Source: Folioceros fuciformis (lineage: Eukaryota; Anthocerotophyta; Anthocerotopsida; Anthocerotales). From it: a stretch of DNA of 23,008 bases. Shown one piece after another: positions 1 through 8,282 of the stretch (positions are counted from its first letter, which is position 1; every line of letters starts with the position of its first letter). The translations under genes and the position numbers were made by a program. Where the stretch lies: the NCBI GenBank assembly GCA_049999805.1, contig JBNGIO010005931.1:161322-184329 (forward strand). The letters are read 5' to 3'. The notes beneath the pieces are model-generated. The model saw nothing but the letters and a program-made list of their open reading frames with translations. It was not told the origin of the DNA and made no database searches.

Positions 1-3000
1 CACCAAGCACAAAGGTAAGAGCTCCAATGTCTTTCATGTCATACTGCTTGTGGAGCATCCCCTTAACCCAATCCAACAGCTTCCTGTTGTTTGACGCGAG
101 GATTGCATCGTCAACATATAGGGCTAATATCACCATGTGTTCTCCATCAGTATATGTGTACACATTGGCATCAGCAGGGTTTTGAACAAAGCCTATGGAC
201 TTCAGGTATTTATCAATGCACTTATACCATTCTCGTGCACTTTGCTTTAAACCATATAAAGTCTTCTTCAGCCTGCAAACCCAATCAAGGTGCTCAGGGT
301 CGACGAAACCCTCTGGTTGGTCCATGTAGATGTCCTCCTCAAGATCTCCATACAGGAACGCTGTTGAGACATCCATCTGCTCAAGATCCCAGTCCTTTGC
401 AACTGCTAGAGCGAGCATCATCCTAATAGACTGGGTCTTGACTACAGGGTTGAAGGTTTCATTGAAGTCGACCCCAGCAACTTGAGAAAATCCCCAGGCT
501 ACTAGGCGACTTTTATATCTGGCGATTTATCCTTGGGCGCTAAGCTTGTGCTTAAACACCCACTTGCAACTCACTGTCTTCCGCCCAGCAGGTAGAGGAC
601 ACAATTCCCAGGTTCCGTTCTTCATGAGTGAATTGTACTCATCCTGGATAGATGGAATCCAGTGATGCTTGTCAGGGCCAATTATTGCTTCCTTATAGGT
701 GCGGGGTTCTGCAGGGTGAACTGTGCTGGTGGAGAAAACTTCACAAAGCCTACCGGACCTAGGGAGTCTGAAGTCTTCAGGCTGATAGGGTTTCTCGTGC
801 CATTGGTCACGAGTAGGTCGTGATCGACTGGGGTATCTCCTTTCTTCAACAACAGGTTCAGTATCGGAAGTAACATCCTCAACATGATCAGGCATATCCT
901 CCTGCTCTTGGTAAGAGGTATCCACTCCGGCATGATCAGCTGTTCCTGTATCAGTATTATCACCAAGATCTGACCCGGAATCTGTGTCCACAGAACTAGT
1001 AGCATCATTGGCTGCAGAGTCAGGTACGGGCTATGGGAGCATGGGCTGTGCAGACACTAGCGTATACTACTTCAATGGGGAAGGTTGGTATGGCTGTGGC
1101 TGCTGGCCTGTGTGTTGAGACTGAGATGCTAGATTAATACCACCCCCTGAACTGCCGACTGGTTGATGTGGCCAAACAGGGAGAGCAGAAGGCGATTCAT
1201 AGGCAGCATCCTGTGGGTACTCAGATGGAGACTCATCAAAGTCTGTGGGCTCTTGTGGAGGAGAGGAGGAACTAAGAAACTCAGCATCCACTGCAGCTGT
1301 CCGAGAAGCAGGATGGACCAACTCCTTGAAGGTAACACTACGGGCAAATATCAAGGACTTGGTAGGTGGGTCATAGAGTTTATAGGCCTTGGTCTCTTCT
1401 CCATAGCCAATAAAGATAAGGGGTTGAGCTCTGTCGTCAAGCTTCTTACGCTGCTCTTCATGAATAAAGGCGTATGCAGGTGAACCAAACACCCGCAAAT
1501 GAAGCAGACTAGGTTTCCGCTTCCACATAACCTGATAAGGTGTGCGATCAGGAACTGATTTTGTGAGAAGCCGGTTAAGAATGTAGGTAGCACAAACAAC
1601 TGCCTTTGCCCAGTAAGCTTTGCTTAGGCCAGACCAGGCTAACATGCTGCATGTCATGCTGAGCAGGGTCTGATTTCTCCGCTCGGCCACTCCATTCTGC
1701 TGCTGGGTGTAAGGGATACTCAGCTGACGAGTGATACCTTGAGCAGCCAAATATTCATCAAAAACAGAGTTGACGAATTCAGTCTCGTTGTCGGATCTGA
1801 GGCAGCGAAGGTAGCAACCTGTTTGTTTCTGCACCATGACTAACCACTCCTTGAAGAACTGAAATGTGTCAGATTTCCTCTTCATCGGGTAAGTCCAAGA
1901 GTAGCGGCTATAGTCGTCAGTGAGAGTCAAGTAATAAAGGGAGCCACCAAGCGACGGTACGTGTATCTTCCCTGAGATGTCAGTATGAACAAGGTCCAAA
2001 ACGTTGGATGTCCTGAATGCAGGGTTTGAAGGGAAAGGCAACTCCCTTTGCTTAGCAACTATGCAAGAGTCACAGGTCGGGAGCTCCTTAAAACATTTTG
2101 GAAGAGGTTCCCTATAGCACTCAAGGTTAGACATTTTGACTAGCTTGTCCTTGTTTGCATGACCTGAACGAGCATGCCAGAGTTGTGCAAGCCTAGCCTG
2201 TGAGTGAACAGCAACACGAGTACTAGCAGCAGGCATACATGTTAAATCTAACCTGTAGAGATCATGCTCTAACAAACCTCTGGCCACCACAGAGCTTCTG
2301 GAGCCCCGCTTGGAGATAAGACAGCCAAAAGAATTGAAGGTAAGATCAAAACAATTCATACGCATGAGCTGACTAACAGACAGCAAGTGTTTAGCCATGT
2401 CAGGAACATACAGCACTTTATCCAGACAAAAGAGACGACCATCAGGCTTCAGGAAATTACAAGAACCTCGACCCAATATCTTGAGGCCTGAACGGGTGAG
2501 TTCATCACCAAGCAGTACCTTCTCAGTTGTATGTATGGGGACGAAGTTGCTGAGCAAATGCCGGTTGTGACAAATATGTGTCGTTGCTCCTGAGTCCAGG
2601 TACCAAGCATCATTCTTAGAGGATGTTGAGAGGCAGGTTGTTACCATCACGACTGGTTGCTTGCCTGACGAAGATTTGTCCTTGGAGACCGTATGTGCCT
2701 CAGCCACTTTGTGTGCCTTCTCGGCCTTCTTAGGCTCTCCAGATTTCTTTTTACGGCATTCCCTCTCCCAATGGCCAGGGGTGCCGCACCAATTACAGGA
2801 ACCAACTCTTTTGGTTGACCCGGATTTGGTATCTTTAGAGGAGCCAGCAGCAGAGGTATTCCTATTCTTGTTGAAGGTACGAGATTTAGATGTGAACAAG
2901 ACTTTATCTATTTTAGTACGTCCATGGTTGGAATGTGAATTGCTGCATGACTGTTCCTCTTGAAACGAAGCCCCTACGACATCAGTAAAACTAATCTGTA

Positions 3001-4116
3001 CTGGTTGTCCTGCAGCTGCAGCTTTTCCTGCATCACGTAATGATGCTCCATAACTGGAAACGAAAGGCTGGTAGCTAGAAGGCAGACTTGTCAAAAGCTG
3101 GGCTACTGCATCTAATTCGGTCATGGGTGAACCTAGAGATGCAAGATGGGAACGCAGATGTCTGCACTTAGCTATGAAGACAGCAACTTTCTCGTTGTCC
3201 TTCATACGTAAGGTAAGCAACTCGCCCCTAACAGCTACAAGTGTCAAAATGTTCTTGACATCGTAGGTTTGTGAAAGTTGGTTCCAAATATCCTCAGCTT
3301 TTGAAAGGAAGGCAACATCTGGTACAAGGACCTCATCGAGGCCACTGATGATCAAAGCTCGTGCCACGTTGTTGGCATTATCCCACCTGCCCTTGTCCAC
3401 TTAAGGAGCATTGATGGGAGGTTGTGGGGACTGCCCGCTCACGACAGTCCATACGTGTCCAGCATCAAGGGCTGCTTGCATGCGAACACTCCACACGGGG
3501 TACTTGTTCCTGTTAAACCTGTCACGTTCTTTGAATTCCACAGTATAAGAAGGCTGATAGGTTGCAGGGTAAAGAGCACCATATCCTGCTCCATGAGGTA
3601 GAGGCAAGAGTTGTTGTGTGCCTGCAGGTGCAACTGGCGGAGGAGCTGGGGTTGGCCATATGGTTCTGTGCCGAAAGCAGAGAAGGGATTCACAAAGCCA
3701 GCTCCTCCCCTTGGCAGTGGATTCACGGGCCCTGCTCCTAGTGTAGGCAGAGGGTTCCCGAAGCCAGCTCCAAAAGTCGGCAGTGGATTGAAAAGACCTG
3801 CTCCTGATGTGGCAGGAAAATATGTTGGCATAGTTCCAGTTCCTTGCGCAGCTGCAGTAAAGGTATAGGGTACTGTATTTGTGGCAGATGTAGATGTAGC
3901 AGCTTGTGTGATTGAGGCTGACACTGCCCCGCATGTTGCAGATGGTTGAGCGGCGGTGGAAGCCGCGGCGGATGTTAGCGCCGGACCACTTGGCGCGGAA
4001 CCTATCGGCAAGGGCCCGCTAGAAGAGGACGCCGCGGCACCCGCAGCAGTGGCCCCAAGCAAAGCACCGGCTGCAGATTGCCCAAGACCCTGAGTCGTAT
4101 CTGGATTTCCGGCCAT
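1..4116 (-). pseudogene. copia gag-pol polyprotein, interrupted and incomplete
   Basis: Gag starts at the ATG at 4114-4116. Its first 150 residues are low-complexity Ala/Ser/Gly/Pro, ending in four 11-residue repeats (3673-3804). A one-base shift near 3655 moves the frame. After the stop at 3401-3403 a 777-codon stretch (3400-1067) holds the copia Gag core, a CCHC knuckle (C202, C205, H210, C215 of that stretch), the protease DSG triad (269-271), the pre-integrase HHCC finger (H409, H414, C443, C446) and integrase D474, D537, E573 with the exact D-35-E spacing. Stops follow at 1067-1069 and 1031-1033, then the start of reverse transcriptase, a stop at 527-529, and the YVDD active site at 107-118. 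The frame is open to the window edge. The catalytic residues are intact, so decay is fairly recent. All four stops are one C-to-T step from a Gln codon. Confidence 0.95.
3673..3804 (-). repeat. Four 33-bp repeats coding 11-residue units in Gag
   Basis: Residues 105-148 of the Gag N-terminus are four consecutive 11-residue units of the form GAGxxNPLPxx (GAGLFNPLPTF, GAGFGNPLPTL, GAGPVNPLPRG, GAGFVNPFSAF). The period is a multiple of three, so the array keeps frame. The units differ from one another, so the array is older than the 21-bp duplication near the primer-binding site. Confidence 0.9.
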
Positions 4117-4378
4117 GGTGTTGCGCTACAGGTCAGAGATACAGCAATAGGCTTTCTCAAAGGTCAGGGGTTCTTGCGGAGAGGTCACTGCTGTTTATGA
4201 GAGGAAGTACGGGTCTGAAGAGGTGCCTGCAAAGGTTGCGACTCTGCAATTCCTGTGCCAGGTAATCGTCTTCCAAAGCTTGTGCCGCTTCATAGCATCA
4301 GACGTGACCCTTCACATCTCCCTCTTGCTGCGCGCAGGTGCGTGGAGCGGCTAGAGATGGTGGAAACACACGGCGCCG

Positions 4379-4912
4379 TCAGAAAATGCTGCTGCGACAA
4401 CCGTCCTTCGGAGATGTTTCCTCAAAATCAAGCGCGCCCTTCAGATGTGCTGCAAGGGCATTAATTTGTGTCTTGATTTCTTGGATGTCCAGAAGGATTT
4501 GTGCTGTCAAAGCTTGATTTCTGGTGGTGTGGCGGAAGAGCATAGCCTGCAGGTCTTGGTAGTCGATTGAGGAGGTCTCGTACGGAATCACGCTCAGCAA
4601 GTGACGGTGAGAGGCAGCCTGAGCATCACCGTGTTCTTCCTGAATTTGATGAATGCAGCCCTTCCTCCTGTTGTTATTGCCAGGCCTGATGTGGTCTGAT
4701 CGGCTTGGATGCAGATTAAACCTAGCCCTGGCCGGTGTGTTTGTAGCTGTCTGCTGGCGCGAGCCCGGATGCAAGCGTGAGGGAAGAGTATCAACCGAAG
4801 AGCTTCTGGAGGACGGACCACGTCGTCGAAGACGATCCCGTTCTCGAATGAACCTCTCTGTGATAAAATTGTTGTAGCTCCTATTTCCCGGTTGCTTGTT
4901 TCTGCGAGGCAT
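4379..4912 (-). CDS. Extra ORF in the copia leader, basic plus helical protein (177 aa)
   Basis: An intact ATG-to-TGA ORF on the element's coding strand, between the primer-binding site and gag. I do not recognise it. The first 100 residues are very basic and rich in Arg, Ser, Asn and Gln (it starts MPRRNKQPGNRS), suggesting nucleic-acid binding. Residues about 118-160 have a heptad-like pattern with repeated Leu, Ile and Ala (for example ILLDIQEIKTQINALAAHL), probably a helix or short coiled coil. It is in the same frame as the main gag-pol ORF and ends 263 bases before the gag ATG. Copia elements normally start Gag soon after the primer-binding site, so a leader of about 1.1 kb with an open frame is unusual. 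It could be an element-encoded accessory protein, captured sequence, or chance; that it is open while the downstream pol has four stops is mild support for coding. Confidence 0.5.
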   Translation of the reverse strand: MPRRNKQPGNRSYNNFITERFIRERDRLRRRGPSSRSSSVDTLPSRLHPGSRQQTATNTPARARFNLHPSRSDHIRPGNNNRRKGCIHQIQEEHGDAQAASHRHLLSVIPYETSSIDYQDLQAMLFRHTTRNQALTAQILLDIQEIKTQINALAAHLKGALDFEETSPKDGCRSSIF

Positions 4913-5160
4913 TTTGGAGTGCCGTGTGTCCTGTCTGCATACTACCCAGCAGTGATGCAGCGGAAGTCTTTTACTTGCAACTCAATCTGCCTTTTAAATT
5001 AGTGATCTCTATCTAATGTGGACATGCGGGTGGTAACGGATTGTCGCGCACACGAACCGAACGCCATAAGGAAATGGTTGCCGGATTGTGTGCCCGATAA
5101 GCCCTTGTACTACATGCATCTACCACATCAGAATTAGATACATAAAGCAGATTAGATTAG

Positions 5161-5202
5161 GATCGGATATCAAAGCCAGAGGATCGGATATCAAAGCCAG
5201 AG
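5161..5202. repeat. 21-bp tandem duplication next to the primer-binding site
   Basis: Two identical copies of GATCGGATATCAAAGCCAGAG (5161-5181 and 5182-5202) abut the primer-binding site, in the 5' untranslated leader of the element. The perfect identity points to a recent event, such as slippage during reverse transcription. Confidence 0.95.
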
Positions 5203-5214
5203 GCTCTGATACCA
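5203..5214 (-). other. Primer-binding site, initiator Met-tRNA
   Basis: On the minus strand the 12 bases directly after the LTR read TGGTATCAGAGC, the standard plant copia primer-binding site complementary to the 3' end of initiator-Met tRNA. There is no spacer between the LTR's terminal CA and the site. The next bases (CTCTGGC) diverge from the longer tRNA match because a 21-bp repeat starts there. Confidence 0.93.
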
Positions 5215-5400
5215 TGTCAGTTCGCTTGGAGTTGCTGGGACAGCAGACTAGGAAAACATGGAAAGCAAAACAATGATTAATAACATTGGTCAAAGAGAAT
5301 GTGTTATATACATATGTCTTGTTCTCTAAGTGACCTTTCGGTAACCCTAGCTATTTAACCCTAAGAGTGGTTATATAAATAACCCTAAGTTATTCCAACA
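5215..5400 (-). repeat. 5' LTR of the copia element (186 bp)
   Basis: In element orientation the LTR starts TGTTGGAATAACTTAGGG at 5400 and ends CTGACA at 5215, giving the usual TG...CA termini; TGTTGGAATA is a common copia LTR start. The right boundary is also the point where an older reading frame is interrupted, and the left boundary directly touches the primer-binding site. A TATATAA-like box at 5303-5310 (minus strand) could be its promoter; a second AT-rich stretch, TTATATAA, lies at 5370-5377. At 186 bp the LTR is short for a plant copia element. The partner LTR is outside the window, so the age of the insertion cannot be estimated here. Confidence 0.9.
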
Positions 5401-6042
5401 CTCTTCACTCAATAGCACTGCTTCCCGGGCTTTGATTGACTTTTTCCCCAAGACATCTAGTGTCTGGAGCAAGCTCTCCGTAGTCACCTTCTTCGAGATA
5501 TTGGATGAGCGCTTGGATGAGCGCTTTGATCCGCCTTCGCTGACCATTTCTTGGAAGACATTGTCATCGTCGACCTCTTCGATGTGAGCTTGTTTTGGTT
5601 CGTCAGACTCTTCCACGTCCTCATCTTTGGGTCGATCTCCGCTGTCTGCATTGTCAGAATTGTCTCCATCTCGACCCGTGATATACCTCTCAATCTTGAT
5701 CTGCATGGATCTGGTTTGGGGTCTACTCCACCCATATCCAACTGTCATGAACTCGTAATTCTCATATAGCCCTTTTTCAGCAACGATGTTGTCTTTTTCC
5801 CAAACCATGGTGTAGACGCCTCCCTTTCCACACCATTTTCGCAAGCCTTCGCGAATCTCACTCTTTTGATCTGGACTGTGCATGCAAAGTACTCGGAAAG
5901 TTTGACAATCAGTCACTTTAAAAAACCCTTCCATGATCTTTTCCATGTCCTTAGCACTAAACTCTTTATCCCACAGTTCTGCATAGTTTCCTCTTGGCAA
6001 ATCAAGTATAAGAAGCTTGTACTCACACTTGTTGAGGATCAT
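5371..6042 (-). pseudogene. Interrupted ORF with weak methyltransferase-like motif; C-terminus supplied by the copia LTR
   Basis: From the ATG at 6040-6042 (MILNKCEYKLLILDLP...) the frame is open for 223 codons. I do not recognise the family with confidence. Visible parts: a hydrophobic strand followed by DLPRGNY and then W-D, which resembles the (D/N)PPY/W region of Rossmann-fold adenine-N6 methyltransferases in degenerate form; a mid region with conserved-looking W and G residues (WCGKGGVYTMVWEKDN, YENYEFMTVGYGWSRPQTR); a strongly acidic stretch (many D/E and S); and a basic Ser/Lys-rich tail. The last nine residues and the stop (5371-5373) lie inside the LTR, so the copia insertion cut the gene and the true C-terminus is lost. 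The frame extends upstream to 6162, but that part reads through a GGAGT microsatellite and is unlikely to be the native N-terminus. A methyltransferase role is inference only. Confidence 0.55.
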
Positions 6043-6110
6043 TAGTGGGGGAGTCAATAGGGAAGTGTAGAAGGTAGTTGTGTCAAATGTTGCTGGTGCT
6101 GGAGGGAAGG

Positions 6111-6150
6111 AGTGGAGTGGAGTGGAGTGGAGTGGAGTGGAGTGGAGTGA
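6111..6150. repeat. (AGTGG)n microsatellite, about 8 units
   Basis: AGTGG is repeated seven times from 6111 to 6145, followed by AGTGA. On the minus strand it reads as LHSTP repeats. Upstream of it a different minus frame looks coding (GLPSSFDEAWDSFR, then LVTTMTLTSQICDFP), so a length change in this array has probably shifted the reading frame of the gene interrupted by the copia element. Confidence 0.93.
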
Positions 6151-6162
6151 GGGAAGTCGCAA

Positions 6163-7130
6163 ATCTGAGAGGTTAAAGTCATTGTAGTGACTAGAGTGAA
6201 TTTGTGGGCACCAAGAGAGGTACAGTTGACTGCTAGACAGCGAAAACTATCCCACGCCTCATCGAAGCTGGAGGGGAGCCCTCGAATCTGTCATCGAGTC
6301 GATTGAGTCCAACCCTCCATCTATAGCAGCGAGGAACCCCATAGCTCCTTTGTGGGAACAAAACCCAATGTCTCAACGACAGTGGGATAAGTGCGGTCAC
6401 TAAAGGTCAAACCCATTGGCAAACAGTGCCTGGGATTTTGCCACCACAACGGGGCACCTTACTCCACTTCCCAGGGATTTCCCACTACTACATCCCAGCA
6501 CACCATATTACAAAAAAAGGGACATGTTATATATATGCAACCCGTGTTGTTACGGTGTCCTAGAACAGTGGAATTGTAACTCTATCGTAACACGAAGCTT
6601 GTAACAATTTCTGGTGTTATGGTATGGTGGTTTGGGGAGAGGTTTACGCTCAGCTTTGGTGCCTTCCGTAAAGAGCATTCATTTATGCCTCCTTTATCGA
6701 GGCATTCGTTTGAATTGGCCGCTCTGAACCAGAAGCGCTCCCCACCAGCTAAATGGTTGACCTCGATTGACATAACAATGTAGCATTATTCGCTATAAAT
6801 GTGACAGGATTGGCAGAATGTTTTTCTATAAATTGGTAATACATTTGGTTGCATGCAAAGCCATGGTGAAGTGCGCAAAGGGTTGACATGGTGTCTCCGT
6901 ATATGGAGTTCCATTTCCTTTTGCTGTAAGCTCAAAATCAATGCACTCCCAAGGTGTACACACTTACATCGCTAAGCAATAAAGGAGGAACATGTTGATT
7001 GATTATGGAATCATATTCTCGCATTGCATATAAGATGGCCCTGTCACTCATGACACTCCGGCGGTGTGGAAGGTCGCAGGTACCAAAACTCCCCTCGGAG
7101 CAGTCGGGTGACAAGATCTGGGTAGTTTTG
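6163..7130. other. No gene seen; traces of decayed coding sequence at its left end
   Basis: Minus-strand codons in about 6163-6330 look like a degraded upstream part of the interrupted ORF, spread over two frames with stops. Beyond that only short unconnected ORFs occur. A small imperfect inverted repeat (CGTGTTGTTACG near 6543 against CGTAACACG near 6587) is the only other structure noticed. Confidence 0.5.
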
Positions 7131-7343
7131 TTTTGTGCTTGATCCATAGAGTGACTAATTACAGTAGTCTCGGCGGCCCCTTTTATATCCAAAAGTCTTC
7201 TTGGCCCATGGCAACTTCACTCTTCGGCTTTGTTTGTTTTTCTTTGTTTCTTTTCACTAATAGTAGGTCCTCGGGTCTTTACATTGGGGTAGGGATGGAC
7301 CCAAAGTTCCTCGGCCCTTGGCGGTTTTAGGAGTAGTTAGGCA

Positions 7344-7354
7344 CCTATAAAAGG
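7344..7354 (+). promoter_or_regulatory. TATA box, probable RNA polymerase II promoter
   Basis: CCTATAAAAGG is a near-ideal TATA box. A pyrimidine-containing start context (CTACATTCAGCC) lies about 25-35 bases downstream. A perfect hairpin follows at 7410-7430, and the plus-strand pseudogene begins about 0.9 kb further on. This would fit the LTR or leader promoter of an old element, but no second LTR copy or primer-binding site was found, so the assignment to an element is a guess. Confidence 0.5.
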
Positions 7355-7409
7355 ATGGGGGGAGGGCTACATTCAGCCACTGTTGTTTGCTCAAGTGAGG
7401 AGGTGGCTT

Positions 7410-7430
7410 GTTCCCCCACGATGGGGGAAC
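7410..7430 (+). repeat. Perfect 9-bp stem hairpin downstream of the TATA box
   Basis: GTTCCCCCA, loop CGA, then TGGGGGAAC: a fully paired GC-rich hairpin. If transcription starts about 30 bases after the TATA box at 7346, the hairpin sits in the 5' leader of the RNA. Confidence 0.85.
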
Positions 7431-7459
7431 ATGGAACGTACTAACTAGACCCATTCGAA

Positions 7460-8280
7460 ATAACAACCCTAGTGGTGGAACTCGGACAGGGAATGAGTAG
7501 TGGCCACCACCAAACGCGAAGCGCAACAAGGAAGGAGAACCCTTGGGCACCCCGATCCGGTGTATTCCAAGAGCAAGGCAGGGTGAAAGAGGAGCGCCGC
7601 AGTGAGGCCGGCCCCAAGGAGAAGACCGACATATGGAAGCGGGGCCTAGAAGGACCTACGGCCGTTGACATACAACAGAGCAGAGTGAGGGGGTACCGCG
7701 AGCCGGGAGGTTGGACAGGCAAAGCACGGACGGTGAAAGGAAGGAACCGGGAGGAGGGGTGGGATGGCTTCTCAGGCCGCAGCAACGATCGCGACCGGCT
7801 AGTGGCCCAACATGGACCACTCGAAGGCTCGTGCTGGTCCTTTAGTGCAAGAGCTGGGACTAGGATTCATGGGGAAAATGTGGTGTTATGATAGCCCAAC
7901 TCTGGTATAGGAGTGTGCCCAGTACCTAAGAGTGAGGACTCTAGACTCCACGCTGATCCCACGCAGCATCATCCCGAGCTCTACTTTTACATCTGGGAGT
8001 TGAACTGACTGAATCAGCAGCATCGTTGGTTCCAACTATAAAGGGTTCCTGGCAGCTTCCGGTGAACACTAGGTACTCGGGCGGTAGCCCCTAGTGGCCA
8101 GTATTCGTAGGGCAAACCTCTATGATGCTTTGCACCGTGAGCATAGAATGTCGAACTCTAAAACGAAGCTGTGTGACCGAATGACGAGCAGACTTGGGCA
8201 TCATATACACCTCGACATAAAAGGACTTGTCCCCTAGATCTAGGGGGAAGCCTGAGGCAGAGACCACAGGATTGGAGCAT
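7460..8280. other. No supported gene
   Basis: An open stretch at 7472-7891 (plus) has opposing open frames on the other strand and no recognisable domain, so it is not called. A perfect 16-bp palindrome lies at 8231-8246. The segment may be the leader of the decayed element that follows. Confidence 0.45.
8231..8246. repeat. Perfect 16-bp palindrome
   Basis: CCCCTAGATCTAGGGG is its own reverse complement. It lies just upstream of the first coding-like stretch of the plus-strand pseudogene. No function can be assigned. Confidence 0.9.
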
Positions 8281-8282
8281 GG

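Larger units (their letters stand above)
1..5400 (-). mobile_element. Ty1/copia LTR retrotransposon, 5' part, degenerate
   Basis: On the minus strand the order is LTR (5215-5400), primer-binding site (5203-5214), long leader, Gag, zinc knuckle, protease, integrase, then reverse transcriptase cut by the left edge. Integrase before reverse transcriptase is the diagnostic Ty1/copia order (known for the family). RNase H, the polypurine tract and the 3' LTR would lie to the left of the window. The element is dead: in-frame stops at 3401-3403, 1067-1069, 1031-1033 and 527-529 and a frameshift near 3655. It lies inside an older minus-strand ORF, so it is the younger insertion. The target-site duplication cannot be verified because the other end is missing; on the right flank it would be the bases just after 5400. 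Confidence 0.96.

Noticed and set aside
4594-4877. Small ORFs on both strands inside the copia leader
   Set aside because: They are alternate-frame shadows of the 177-codon leader ORF.
7472-7891. 139-codon open frame on the plus strand after the TATA box
   Set aside because: It has competing open frames on the other strand, a highly charged featureless composition and no link to the downstream coding-like region.
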